DNA of 64,000 bases, from the NCBI GenBank assembly GCA_947498785.1, contig CANMLS010000031.1, positions 1-64,000 of the forward strand. The letters run 5' to 3'. Source of the DNA: an uncultured Aquimarina sp. (GTDB lineage: Bacteria; Bacteroidota; Bacteroidia; Flavobacteriales; Flavobacteriaceae). The position numbers were made by a program, and so were the translations under genes. Of this stretch, positions 10,366 to 20,440 are shown in pieces; the stretch's first letter is position 1; every line of letters starts with the position of its first letter. The notes under the pieces were generated by a model, which saw only the letters and a program-made list of their open reading frames with translations, searched no databases and was not told the origin of the DNA.

Positions 10366-10403
10366 AAAAATGCGGTAAGATTATGAATTCTTACCGCATT
10401 TTT
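10366..10403. terminator. Bidirectional rho-independent terminator
   Basis: A perfect 15-base inverted repeat (10366-10380 and 10389-10403) with an A-run on the left arm and a T-run on the right arm and an 8-base loop. It lies between two convergent genes and can terminate both. Confidence 0.85.
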
Positions 10404-10422
10404 AAGTTTTAGGAAAAAGGTT

Positions 10423-13400
10423 CTATTTCAAAATTAAAAATTTGTCTGATAGTATGTTATAAGAGCTAGAATAGTTCACCACTTTGATCAGATATATACC
10501 ATTTTGCAAAGAACTAACGTCGATTGTTTCTATATCGTTTCGATGATCATTAAACTTACCTTTTATAAGAGTTTGACCTACTAGATTTAAAATAGAATAT
10601 TCTAAAGTCTCTTGTGGAGATTTACTTAGGTCAATATTTAATTTATTGTTTGCAGGATTTGGAAAAATATTTAATTGTGAAAGATCACCTGTTTTTGATC
10701 TATTATCTTCCGGAATCAGCTCAAATTGTTGATCGACATTGTTATTATTTCGATTCCATAAATGAATATCACCATCATCCCCTGAGTTTTTGTCTAATGC
10801 TCGTGAGGTGCAATGTACAGGTATTAAAAAAATATTATCATTTTTACGCTCTATATACCATTTTTGATGATCTGAATCGGCATTAGTCCAGGTTTTAACA
10901 TTAGCATCATTAGAACACTCTCCATTAATCACTTCCAGATATCTTCCAGTCTCTTCATTACGAATAGTATGACGATCCTCTCCAAGATGAACAAATTCCC
11001 ATCTATGATCAGAAAAAACAGTTACAGAATTATACATTCTGGCATTAAAGTTATCCCAAATAGGAGAAATTACATTTTGATTGTTTCCTTTATTTTTAAT
11101 AGTATATTTCCCATTTACTTGTATACGTCCATTATTCTCTGATCCATTAGGGGCAAGCTCTATTTTTATAGAAGAAGTTATATCATTGAATCCGTTATCG
11201 ATTAAACAAGAATTATCATTAATCAATTCTAAAGATGCACCAGAAGGACCTCCATGTTCATACAATGTTGCTTTATACCCAGATTGTACACGAATAGATG
11301 ATAATTCATCGTTCGGAAATTTGGTGACAAAATCAGAAATCGGATATGTACCTACACTAAAAGTAGCGCTTTCACCACCATAATTGCAATCACTATATAC
11401 TGTAACTCCGTTAGAGATGAGTTCAATTTTTATAGAAGAAGTTTCATCATTAAAATCATTATCTATTAAGCATGCATCATCGCTAATTAATTCTAAAATA
11501 TTACCAGAAAGGTCATTTTGGTATAAAGTTGCTTTATACCCAGAAGGTACTCGAATTGAAGATAGCTGATTACTTGGAAATTGGGCAACAAAATCTGAAA
11601 ATGAGTATGTGCCTTCTGCAAATGTAGCATTAGTACCATTATAATTACAGTTTTTATATACTGTAACCCCAGTACTATTACCTCCTCTATCAACTTTAAG
11701 TAAAAGGACATCTTCTGTTTTCATAGAAAATCCATTGTCCATTGATTTACCGTTTAGCATATTTGTAATTGTGATATTGCCATTATAGCCTGGTATAGAT
11801 AGATTAATATTTGCATTTCCAATACCTAAATTAACCAGAGTTATTACATTTTCACCATCACTTGTTCGTATGGCTCTATGCATGACACCCTTAAATTCAC
11901 TTCCTTGAGAATTTGTTTCTGTTACATCAAGAACAAGTTGAGATTGTACTTTGTTTAATGCGTTAGTTTTTAGCTGGTCGTCTCCAGAAACAATTAGAGT
12001 TCCTCCACTTTGATTTAATGTTTCTGAGCGGTTTTCTCCATACTGATTTTGTGTAAGACTATTACTATCTATTATAATAGTACCACCATTATTTAAGTAT
12101 TGCTGTAAACTTTGAAACTCAGCATCGGTTACCCGTTCTGCATCTTTTACAACAATAACATCCCAATCTCGATTGTTTTGATTATTAATGATATTAGCCG
12201 TAGCAAATCCTATTTTATAACCTTCAAAATAAAAATCATCATATAGTTCCTGAATATTATCTTCCATATAATTCTCATCATTAATAGCAGCTGTTTCAGA
12301 ATAAAAAATTCTTATTGGCCTTTTCATATCTTGAATGAGTGATACTTCTTCACCATTAGCAGACAGGTCAAACATAGTAAGATGTGTTTCATTTAGTACT
12401 TGTGGCATTTGATCTACAAGTCCTGGTCCCCATCTGTCAATAGGTGCAGCATTTTTATCTCTTCCCCAGGCCCAGGTGTTAACCAAATCCATTCCTTGCA
12501 TTACTGCCAACCAATAAGCACAACGCACATACGATGGATCTTGAAAAAGATTACGATATCTAACCCATCCCGTAAATCCACTTTCAGAATTATAATTAAT
12601 AACATTAGGATTCACAGAAGACATAAAATCGTAAGATATAGCCATATTTCTCCATTCAATGGTATATACGTCTTTCCAATAATCTGGAGTAGCTCCTCTC
12701 CATAATTCCATATCTGCGGTATTGGCATCATTACCAATCACACCACTCATCTCGGTTAACTTTTCAAAATCCAGTCCATGCTGTCTACCATTTTGTGACC
12801 AATGATTGGGGATTAATTTTATATTAGTTTTAGCATCGCTATCATGAGCTTTTATTGAGTTATTCAAAAATTGATACCATTCTGCTACTCTTATCTGATT
12901 AAACTTAAGAATATCATAAAATCTGGGTGTAGATTTTGGAATGGCATCTATTGGACCATCCCAAGAATTACCAGCTTGTGAAAAAGAGCTAAAATTAGTT
13001 CCCCATCTATTATTTAACTGATTTATATTATCGTGTTGATCTTGCAACCATGTTGTAAATTTATTTCTGGTGTATTGAGTAGGTGTTATTGGCCACCAGT
13101 TTCCGTAAACATTCCAATGAGGTTCATTAGTTAAAAGATAGCCTATTTCACTATTTAATTCTTCCTTCATATATGGTACTACAAGCTCAAGAAATTTTGC
13201 ATAGAAATTTCTAATTTCTGGATGATCAATATCAAAACCTGTATGTTGCGTGACAGCAGCGACTACATCTGGATGTTCATCACGAAAAAATTGAGGGATA
13301 TCATTTGTACCAGTAGCTAAAAAACCTAAACCAAAATTACCTGATAAATTTTGAAGACGATTTATAGCTCCTCCAGTTAGTATGAGTTCACCTGACGCAT

Positions 13401-13998
13401 CTTGACTAAGAAAGTTGGTAGGTCGTAAATGAGTTCCTCCAAAATCACCAAAAAATTCTGTAAGATCGACCGAGCCAGAAGTATTTGGCCTAAAAACCCA
13501 TTCTGCGGCAAATACAGGCTTATTATCCTGTAATATCCTACTACCACTGATCGTCATATTACTATAATCAAGCTTGATCGTAGGTTTTCGTGTTATTTCT
13601 CCATCAATCAATTTTGTGAGATTATCGATCGCTCTATTTAAAAGTTTTAAGGATTCTGAGCGCTCATGACCAGGTAATAAATCAGCTAATTGTGTTGCTG
13701 TATATTGGGTAGGTGCATTGTATGGAATAACATTTATATTCTCAAACTTTGCCTCATTAACAGATTTATTGTTTTCATCCCATGCTGCATGAACCAAAAA
13801 CACTTCTGCTACTCGAACGCTCATGCGTTCTCGTGTTGCATCTATACTTTGAGATTCAGCAGTGGTAATTAAACTATTGAGTTCTGTGATTTTTTGCCGT
13901 ATCTGGGACTCATTTACTTGCCCATGCATCGCAAAATTAAAAATTAATAAAGGGAACCATAATAAGATTCTGCAAAAATTAGTTGTTGAAGTTTTCAT
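10423..13998 (-). CDS. Secreted GH42-like glycosidase, crystallin + ricin + T9SS domains
   Basis: A 1191-residue multidomain secreted enzyme. Order: signal peptide; helical N-terminal segment; TIM-barrel glycosidase of clan GH-A type (about residues 130-540) with candidate catalytic glutamates in TNEPHW (near 291) and NSESGF (near 470); a Rossmann-like domain like the beta-galactosidase GH42 trimerisation domain (about 560-760); two beta/gamma-crystallin-like repeats (from about 778 and 865, each beginning VY..CNY.G..A.F..GTY); a ricin-B/CBM13-like lectin domain (about 957-1090); and a type A type IX secretion sorting domain (about 1109-1191, LNIFPNPA...). It probably cuts a galactose-containing marine polysaccharide, but the exact linkage cannot be read. 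It is convergent with the CocE-type gene and has no sugar-uptake (SusCD) genes nearby. Confidence 0.82.
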   Translation of the reverse strand: MKTSTTNFCRILLWFPLLIFNFAMHGQVNESQIRQKITELNSLITTAESQSIDATRERMSVRVAEVFLVHAAWDENNKSVNEAKFENINVIPYNAPTQYTATQLADLLPGHERSESLKLLNRAIDNLTKLIDGEITRKPTIKLDYSNMTISGSRILQDNKPVFAAEWVFRPNTSGSVDLTEFFGDFGGTHLRPTNFLSQDASGELILTGGAINRLQNLSGNFGLGFLATGTNDIPQFFRDEHPDVVAAVTQHTGFDIDHPEIRNFYAKFLELVVPYMKEELNSEIGYLLTNEPHWNVYGNWWPITPTQYTRNKFTTWLQDQHDNINQLNNRWGTNFSSFSQAGNSWDGPIDAIPKSTPRFYDILKFNQIRVAEWYQFLNNSIKAHDSDAKTNIKLIPNHWSQNGRQHGLDFEKLTEMSGVIGNDANTADMELWRGATPDYWKDVYTIEWRNMAISYDFMSSVNPNVINYNSESGFTGWVRYRNLFQDPSYVRCAYWLAVMQGMDLVNTWAWGRDKNAAPIDRWGPGLVDQMPQVLNETHLTMFDLSANGEEVSLIQDMKRPIRIFYSETAAINDENYMEDNIQELYDDFYFEGYKIGFATANIINNQNNRDWDVIVVKDAERVTDAEFQSLQQYLNNGGTIIIDSNSLTQNQYGENRSETLNQSGGTLIVSGDDQLKTNALNKVQSQLVLDVTETNSQGSEFKGVMHRAIRTSDGENVITLVNLGIGNANINLSIPGYNGNITITNMLNGKSMDNGFSMKTEDVLLLKVDRGGNSTGVTVYKNCNYNGTNATFAEGTYSFSDFVAQFPSNQLSSIRVPSGYKATLYQNDLSGNILELISDDACLIDNDFNDETSSIKIELISNGVTVYSDCNYGGESATFSVGTYPISDFVTKFPNDELSSIRVQSGYKATLYEHGGPSGASLELINDNSCLIDNGFNDITSSIKIELAPNGSENNGRIQVNGKYTIKNKGNNQNVISPIWDNFNARMYNSVTVFSDHRWEFVHLGEDRHTIRNEETGRYLEVINGECSNDANVKTWTNADSDHQKWYIERKNDNIFLIPVHCTSRALDKNSGDDGDIHLWNRNNNNVDQQFELIPEDNRSKTGDLSQLNIFPNPANNKLNIDLSKSPQETLEYSILNLVGQTLIKGKFNDHRNDIETIDVSSLQNGIYLIKVVNYSSSYNILSDKFLILK

Positions 13999-14430
13999 TT
14001 GTGTAAAAATTGGTTAATCTGTTAAAGATAAGAATATATGAGTTTCACTCAGTAATTATGCATTTTTTAAGGTTGGATCATCCACAGATAAATCCTAGGA
14101 ATTTACTAGAATTTTCAAAGTCTAAAAGATAATTACACACAGACATAATTATTTACAGTAGTTTATACCATTTTGCTACAAGAATATTATTTGAATAGTA
14201 TGATTGTAAATTCCTGTTAAAGCAAAAATTTTGTTACCAGAGTAAGGTTGGAGATGTTGTACATGGATAACAAATTGGCAGAACATATTCATATACCCAT
14301 AACTACTATTTTACTCTAATAGCATCAATAAAATTATACAAATACTATTATTAATATAAACCATTCTATAAATCTGTACTACACAATGCAAGCGTATTAG
14401 TTTTATGCATTAGAAAAGTGAGAAAAGCTT
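13999..14430. other. Intergenic region, about 430 bp
   Basis: No gene seen. It separates the glycosidase promoter from the 3' end of the tape-measure gene and marks the left boundary of the injection-system locus. No clear direct repeats or integrase site were recognised. Confidence 0.4.
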
Positions 14431-17400
14431 CTATATAATGTTCTGTTCTCTCCAGGATACATGTATTTTTTTATCTAACCAAGGTAGGCGTATTTTGCTA
14501 ATCGTCCAGGGTAGGTAATCTAACAATACATCTATTCCTGTAGATTGGATAGTAATATGTTGTACTTCTTCCTCGATATCCAAAATACCGCTGCGAGTTA
14601 AAAAAGTGTTTCGAAACCCTTCGATACTTAGAGTTCCTAGTTTTTGCCATTGATAAATGGCAGAAGTAATTAAACTCTCAGCTATTAGTTTTTCCTCTTC
14701 ATTAAGTTCATCTTCAAAAAGAGAAAAGTGTAATGGTAACCCGCATAATAATTTCATTATTAGCAATCCATGCTCATCTGGGTATTTTGTATTTCCGGTA
14801 GTTAAATAATATAAAGCTAATACTGCTTTGTTTTTAGCTTTCTGGTCATAAAACTCTTTTTCTATAGGATTCCAAAGGTGTAGTTTTTCAAAAAACATGG
14901 GCATAAATTTCCAGAGCAATACAATTCCCGAATTGAGAAGAGGTATAGACCCAAGATTTTCTTCTATTTCTAAAACCTTTTTGGATGGATTGGTTTCTTG
15001 TGATAGCTTTTGATCCTTTTGTTGGATACTACTATTACTGTGGTCTAATTGTAATATCATCATTCCTTGATACAATTTTGGTAAGGTTTTGCGATGAGTA
15101 TATATTGCATTATAATATTGAACAATTAAATCATTGAAAGGAATTTTTTTGTGCTGCGCTAATTCTAGAAACAAGGTTTGTAAGTATTGAGAAGTCGATT
15201 TAAATTGATAACGGTTTGATGCTTTCCAAATAAATAAACCAGTAAGCCTGTAGGTATTAAACGTATAATCTTTGAAATACTTTTCTAGAATACCAAACTC
15301 ATTAAAAATGGACAATAATTGCACTTTTATTTCAGGAAATAGTATAGTTAGCCAATGTGTGTATAGTGCTGTGAGTTCTGTTTTAGTGATGTTTTTCTCA
15401 TAAAAGATTTTATTTATGGTATTTATAAAACTAATAGGAGACACTTGTATTTTGTTTTTGAGTTGTTGTATTTCTTCAGGTGTCATTTTTTTTGATGTGT
15501 CAAAAAGTTGTTCTACTAAATGATTGACATCAATTTTTGAGACATCCTTCTGGAGTATGGTTTTAGAAATAGGCGTTGAGATTATCGTAGACCAGATTTT
15601 TGCTTCTTTTTTTTCTTTTAAAGAAGTCAAAGTTGCTAAGTTAAAAGCAGCAGAATGTAAAGGGTATTGGCGATACATACTTGTCCAAAAAGTGACTAAG
15701 CTGTTCGAAGAATCCGAAAAGAATAAACGTCGAGAGCTCCAAAGGTATTTCCAGAATAGACTCCCATCGGGTAAGATTCCAAAATGTTTGGAAAACAGAA
15801 TTTCATCTTTAAAGCCTAATGGAGAAAATAGATTGGTTAATATATGTATTGCAGATAAATGAGGTATACTGGGTACTAACCACTGTAGTAATACCTTTCT
15901 AAAAAGCTTTTCTTTAGACATATGATCAATAGTCTTCCAAAAAGAGGGTGTGTTTTTGTTTTTCTGAAAAAAAATAGTCAATCTTTTTAGACTTGTTTTA
16001 TCAGTTTTAGAATTTTTTAAAAACAATTCCAAATTAGAAAATGAAGACCACCAAGGGAGCTCTTGATGTTCTAAATAATATAAAAGAACAGAAACCCAAT
16101 GTGTAGTTTCTACCTCTTCAGGGATTGTTTTTGTTATTATTTGTTTTGGTTTTTTACTATGCTTTGTAATAAAGTGTACGGGTTCTTTTTTATACAAAAT
16201 AAAATGACACAAACTAATTAAAGTAATGCCATATTGTTTAGCGATCTTAAAGTTTAAAAAATGAATGATATCCGATTGTGATTTTAAAAAAGAAACTATT
16301 TTTTGTTCTGTGTATACATCAATAGGGATTTTTTGCACTAATGTTTCAAAATCACTTATAGTGGTCCACCATGGAAAACTACGATGCCTTAAGTAATATA
16401 GAAAAATGATAGACCATGTGTTTCCATCTATAGCTTTATTTGTTTTTTTTTCTGCTCCGTTGGTTAGATTAATAATCTTTTTAATAGAGTGTGGTCTAGA
16501 TTTTTTTTCGTGTAAAATAAATCTACATAAATCAGTTAAAGCTATGTCATATTGCAACGCCATTTTTGATTTTAAAAACTGAGTGATTGATTTTTTTGAA
16601 TTTAAAAAAGAAATTACTTTTTCTTCGGTGTTTACAGTAATCGGAATTTCTTGTACCAAAGCTTCTATTGTATTTATAGTCGACCATAAAGGAAACGCCT
16701 GATAATTTAGGTAATACAAAAATAATTCGATCCATAAATGGGATGTGATATCTTCTTTCTCTGATGCTACATTAGAAGAAATAAGTACGAATTTATCCTC
16801 TTTTGTAAATTCTTTTTCGCCAGTTTGTAAGGCACGTATGATTGCATACAATTCTTTTGTTTTACCAAAGGTAGTGTTAGCGTTCAACGTGTTCAGAAAT
16901 AACTGTAAGATGGCATTATATGTAATATTAAAATGTAATGCAAGTTGCTTAATTTGGACTGCGACGAACTGTTGTTTACTAAAACTATACCCTTTTCTTA
17001 ATAAAATATAAGATAGCACAAAAGTGTAAACTGCTTTTTTAAAATCAGTTAACTTATCGGTTAGTGATTGTATTTCTGCTACAAATACACTGTTCTTTAC
17101 GAAACTGAAAACTAGATTTTGATGCACAGGTTCTATATAACCAATAACAGCATATAATGCTTTTTCAGGAAGTGTTTGCACGAGTTGTTTTGCAAAATCA
17201 GACTGTCTCTGTTGCTTTTTTTGCATTCCGTTGGTTAAATAAAACAACTCCCGTTGATGTAAGGGATACCAATGATCTAATTTTACAATATAAAGAATTC
17301 TATGAGCTTCTTGAGCTATATATTTTTCTAACACCGAAGAGAAAATTTCATGTCCCTTATGACGGTAACTACTATATTTTTTTTTCCAGAAAGAGCTTGT

Positions 17401-18855
17401 GCTTGATTGAAACAATGTACCAAACATTCTATCTAACTTATATGTTGTGATAGTATTACTATGTGCAGGAAAACATCCATGTTTTAAAAGATGTAGAATT
17501 ATGTTAATCGTTGTACTCGTGGTTGAGGTTAATGTCTCAGCAGAAAAAGTATTTTTATCCTGTATGAGATTGTGATAAGTGATGTTGGTTTTTGTAATAT
17601 ATTCTTGTTTTTTAGAATAGTCGATATGGTTAGTTTGTTGTATATATTCATTAAAACCAACAATAAAATGAGCTAGTGTAGATGAAGTTTTTGTTTTTTG
17701 CAAAAAATAACCACAAGCAAAGCGAAATAAAAAATCTTTAAATTGTTGTCGAGTTATAGTCGAAGAAAATTGTGAAGCTATTTTGCTGTAGAACTCCTTA
17801 ACATATGGAGTTTTTTTTGATACCAAACGTTCTATAGTTGTAAAAGGAAAGCTAAACATAAGAAATTCTCGTTCTTTTGTCGAAAGTGTGTTTAAGATTG
17901 TGTCGTTTAATACTGAAAACGGAAATACATCTTCTTCAATATCCTTTGCTATTTGCACTAACCATGTCGTTCTGTCTAAGTCATTATTCAAAAGAGTAGA
18001 TGCATTAAGATGGAGAGAATGTTTTGACAATATGGGGTGTAATAGCTTTGTTATGTTACTATTTGGAAAACTTTGAATATGCTCTTTTAATTGTGTTACT
18101 ATATATTGGGTAGAAACCTGAGTGTTTTTTGTATAGTATTTTAAATGTAGATCGATAAGAGGTGCTATGGGTAAGGTTCGCTCTTTAGGATCTAATAGAA
18201 TCCTTAGTAGAGCATACCAAAAAGCATAATTTTTGATGTGTTTAGTATTACTTTCTGATGAAGAAAGCAATCCCGCTTTTTGTAACAATACATAGTACTG
18301 TTGTATAGGTGATATAGTAGGAGTATAGAGTTGCTGTACCAATTCCCATAATTTTATTTCAGAAAGTTGATATATTAATCGTTGAAGCATGTTTTGCTGT
18401 AAGTTATCCTCTAATCGCTGTGTCAGTACTTTAGGATCATCTTGCATAGCTTGTTGCCATAAGGTCATAAAGCTCTCGCTAATTGAGTAGGGGTAGTAGC
18501 CTTTTTGTAAATAGGTTAGTATTGTGTGGAGGGTTTCTTTTTTTGGAAGTATTAAAGTGTTCTTTTTTTGCGAAGCCTCTAATGTTTTACAATACTCTTC
18601 TAGAAAAGAGGTTAAAGCTGTTTCTATACTAGGTAAGAAATCCTTAGCAAAAGAATGTTCTGGTATAGGAGGTAAGGATAATAGGATTTGGGCTATTACC
18701 AAACCCTGTGTTGCAAATTTATTAAATACCTTATCTAATATAGAAAAAAGCCCTATATCATAAAATCGCATGAGTTGATTTTGCAAGGGTTTATGGAGCT
18801 TTTTGTCATGAATCTGTAGTTTGCATTGTAGAGTTTCTATATGATGGTGCTTCAT
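14431..18855 (-). CDS. Contractile injection system tape-measure protein
   Basis: A 1474-residue protein matching the Bacteroidota CIS tape-measure family (Pvc14/Alg14 role). The N-terminus carries the family opening (HHIETLQCKLQI... then a paired helical region). Throughout, segments like LYYLxHxxxPWW recur. The C-terminus has the family hallmarks NSGIVLLWKFMPMFF, LCGLPLHFSLFE, SIEGFRNTFL and LPWTISKIRLPWLDKKIHVSW. In related systems this protein sits inside the tube and sets its length. Residues from about 705, 812 and 916 form three tandem homologous blocks of about 105 residues, so part of the protein arose by internal duplication. It is transcribed away from the sheath genes, about 12 kb from the other structural genes, and no second copy is present. 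Confidence 0.88.
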   Translation of the reverse strand: MKHHHIETLQCKLQIHDKKLHKPLQNQLMRFYDIGLFSILDKVFNKFATQGLVIAQILLSLPPIPEHSFAKDFLPSIETALTSFLEEYCKTLEASQKKNTLILPKKETLHTILTYLQKGYYPYSISESFMTLWQQAMQDDPKVLTQRLEDNLQQNMLQRLIYQLSEIKLWELVQQLYTPTISPIQQYYVLLQKAGLLSSSESNTKHIKNYAFWYALLRILLDPKERTLPIAPLIDLHLKYYTKNTQVSTQYIVTQLKEHIQSFPNSNITKLLHPILSKHSLHLNASTLLNNDLDRTTWLVQIAKDIEEDVFPFSVLNDTILNTLSTKEREFLMFSFPFTTIERLVSKKTPYVKEFYSKIASQFSSTITRQQFKDFLFRFACGYFLQKTKTSSTLAHFIVGFNEYIQQTNHIDYSKKQEYITKTNITYHNLIQDKNTFSAETLTSTTSTTINIILHLLKHGCFPAHSNTITTYKLDRMFGTLFQSSTSSFWKKKYSSYRHKGHEIFSSVLEKYIAQEAHRILYIVKLDHWYPLHQRELFYLTNGMQKKQQRQSDFAKQLVQTLPEKALYAVIGYIEPVHQNLVFSFVKNSVFVAEIQSLTDKLTDFKKAVYTFVLSYILLRKGYSFSKQQFVAVQIKQLALHFNITYNAILQLFLNTLNANTTFGKTKELYAIIRALQTGEKEFTKEDKFVLISSNVASEKEDITSHLWIELFLYYLNYQAFPLWSTINTIEALVQEIPITVNTEEKVISFLNSKKSITQFLKSKMALQYDIALTDLCRFILHEKKSRPHSIKKIINLTNGAEKKTNKAIDGNTWSIIFLYYLRHRSFPWWTTISDFETLVQKIPIDVYTEQKIVSFLKSQSDIIHFLNFKIAKQYGITLISLCHFILYKKEPVHFITKHSKKPKQIITKTIPEEVETTHWVSVLLYYLEHQELPWWSSFSNLELFLKNSKTDKTSLKRLTIFFQKNKNTPSFWKTIDHMSKEKLFRKVLLQWLVPSIPHLSAIHILTNLFSPLGFKDEILFSKHFGILPDGSLFWKYLWSSRRLFFSDSSNSLVTFWTSMYRQYPLHSAAFNLATLTSLKEKKEAKIWSTIISTPISKTILQKDVSKIDVNHLVEQLFDTSKKMTPEEIQQLKNKIQVSPISFINTINKIFYEKNITKTELTALYTHWLTILFPEIKVQLLSIFNEFGILEKYFKDYTFNTYRLTGLFIWKASNRYQFKSTSQYLQTLFLELAQHKKIPFNDLIVQYYNAIYTHRKTLPKLYQGMMILQLDHSNSSIQQKDQKLSQETNPSKKVLEIEENLGSIPLLNSGIVLLWKFMPMFFEKLHLWNPIEKEFYDQKAKNKAVLALYYLTTGNTKYPDEHGLLIMKLLCGLPLHFSLFEDELNEEEKLIAESLITSAIYQWQKLGTLSIEGFRNTFLTRSGILDIEEEVQHITIQSTGIDVLLDYLPWTISKIRLPWLDKKIHVSWREQNII

Positions 18856-19073
18856 GGTTGTTTTTTTGTCACTTCGATTGATTTCTTTATTAGGCTATAC
18901 TGTATAAAAAATACTCGAACTGATGTTGAGCTTTTAATTCATACTTTTTTGTTTTATGGTTATTACAAAAGCACTTTGTATCCGTATTTGAAAAGAGAAC
19001 ATCCAGAAGTGGTTACTCTTCATAAAAAACAGTGCTACATTTTATATGCATAAAAAAACAAGTTAAATTTTAT

Positions 19074-19116
19074 AAAGAATAAGAGCACCTTTTTTATAAG
19101 ATGACTCTTATTCTTT
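19074..19116. terminator. Strong hairpin, probable terminator
   Basis: A perfect 12-base inverted repeat (AAAGAATAAGAG at 19074-19085, its complement at 19105-19116) with a 19-base loop. The right arm runs into T6 on the plus strand. It lies between the start of the tape-measure gene and the end of the broken frame at 19178, so it could end transcription coming from the DUF4157 gene. Confidence 0.6.
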
Positions 19117-19177
19117 TTTGTTTGACAATGTGGCCACGAAGCTGTACACTTCGTAGGTTTGGGTTATAAGCTGTTCT

Positions 19178-19474
19178 TCAGGATTCTATCATTGCATCGA
19201 TATCTTCCTCTTTATTGAGATCGACCATTAGATCTTTGTTGCTATTTTCAATACTAAAAATGTTACTTTTTTCGGTATTATAAATTAGATTGGCTTCTTC
19301 TCTAAGTTCTCTTAGCAATATATTTTGCCCATTTGTATTGAGAGGTAAATCATAGTCACTCCAAGTTGGTAGATCATTAGTTGTAAAATGAGCCTTGTTT
19401 AGAATAACCTCTTCAAATTCGTATACATTGTATTCCTCTGGTTTAATAGGTTTTTAATGATTTTGTTCAAACAT
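19178..19474 (-). pseudogene. Broken reading frame after DUF4157 gene
   Basis: An open frame of 92 codons including the stop (19178-19453) encodes an acidic peptide containing EEYNVYEFEEVILNKAHF and ending IDAMIES. It has no usable start. A start codon at 19472-19474 gives six codons (MFEQNH) and then TAA directly before the open part. The frame is the same as that of the DUF4157 gene upstream, separated by three stops (TAG, TGA, TAA). This looks like a decayed C-terminal cargo domain or a small gene killed by a nonsense mutation. No family recognised. Confidence 0.5.
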
Positions 19475-19540
19475 ATTTTCTTTAGATTGTGACAAGCTTA
19501 GCTTAAGAAAAAACACTCAAGCAGATATGGTGTTTGCCAC

Positions 19541-19957
19541 CTAAAAACTTCGTAATGCTTTAGCTCCCATCACATCGGCTTCTCTTTCTAGTCCTACATT
19601 ATCGTTGATAGCTTGCCCATTAAAATTCATGGTTGGGCGTACCCTGCCTTGTTTTTGTTGTACCACATGCCATGCCTCATGTGGTAAATGCTTTTCTTGT
19701 CCTGATGCCATATGTATTTGGTTACCTTGTGCATAGGCATGCGCATTGAGCTGTGCTGGTTTAGAACTATTGTAGTGTACTCTAACATCACTCATATCAA
19801 TCCCACTAAGGTTTTCTATACCTTGCTTTAATTGATTAGACATCCCAGTTTTGTTGGGAACTTCTTTGCGTTGTACATGTGGTGCACGATCATTTATTCG
19901 TGGTTTGGTGATATAGTCTGTAGCATCGTTTTGATGTTCTTGTTGGTGTCTATACAT
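19541..19957 (-). CDS. eCIS-core (DUF4157) domain protein
   Basis: 138 residues, almost entirely one DUF4157 domain, the marker domain of extracellular contractile injection loci. Visible hallmarks are the region SGIDMSDVRVHYNSSKPAQ, the HExxH-like zinc motif in LPHEAWHVVQQKQG, and the C-terminal LEREADVMGAKAL. The first 35 residues are polar and basic. DUF4157 proteins normally carry a variable toxin domain after the core; here the gene stops right after it, and the same frame continues through three stops into the decayed segment at 19178-19453. The protein may be a stand-alone core protein or the stump of a larger effector. It lies between the tape-measure and baseplate genes on the same strand. 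Confidence 0.85.
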   Translation of the reverse strand: MYRHQQEHQNDATDYITKPRINDRAPHVQRKEVPNKTGMSNQLKQGIENLSGIDMSDVRVHYNSSKPAQLNAHAYAQGNQIHMASGQEKHLPHEAWHVVQQKQGRVRPTMNFNGQAINDNVGLEREADVMGAKALRSF

Positions 19958-20126
19958 GATATTTGTTTTTATAGCAAGATACTGTGATTGTACAGTTTGT
20001 ATAAGGGCAGTTTTGCGTGGTTTAGGATGTTGGGTAATAGTACGTGTTTGTTCTGGATACTGTTTATTTTCTAATATTCTCCAAATAAATCAAATCGAAC
20101 CAACATTGTTTTGTTAGTATTATTAT

Positions 20127-20287
20127 GAAGTGGTTTAAACTTTTTTGATTCTAGTGAAAAATAGTAGTTTTTTGATCAATTGAAGTGTTTTTTGCTCTTC
20201 ATAGCAGCGCTACGAAGTAAGAAAAAGACGAAAATTGAATGAAAAAGAGCATTTTTATAGCGAATTAAAAAAAGTTTAAACCACTTC
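20127..20287. repeat. MITE-like element with 20-base terminal inverted repeats
   Basis: 161 bp bounded by GAAGTGGTTTAAACTTTTTT and its exact complement. The right 40 bases (20248-20287) are identical to 7654-7693. TAT occurs on both flanks and may be a 3-base target duplication. There is no coding capacity. This fits a miniature inverted-repeat element that has moved at least once within this window. Confidence 0.6.
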
Positions 20288-20440
20288 TATTTGTTAACCT
20301 TTCATTTTAAGTAATTTCTGTAGTGGTAATGAAGAAAATTGTACTTCGACAAGCATAGCAGACTTATCGAGAATCAGCTGTTGTTAGAAGTGTAGAAGAT
20401 AATAGACATAAGATTGAAGTTATCTCTACACGTTTTTGCT

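Noticed and set aside
18841..19053. 70-residue plus-strand open frame at the start of the tape-measure gene
   Set aside because: Overlaps the tape-measure start and has no recognisable feature.
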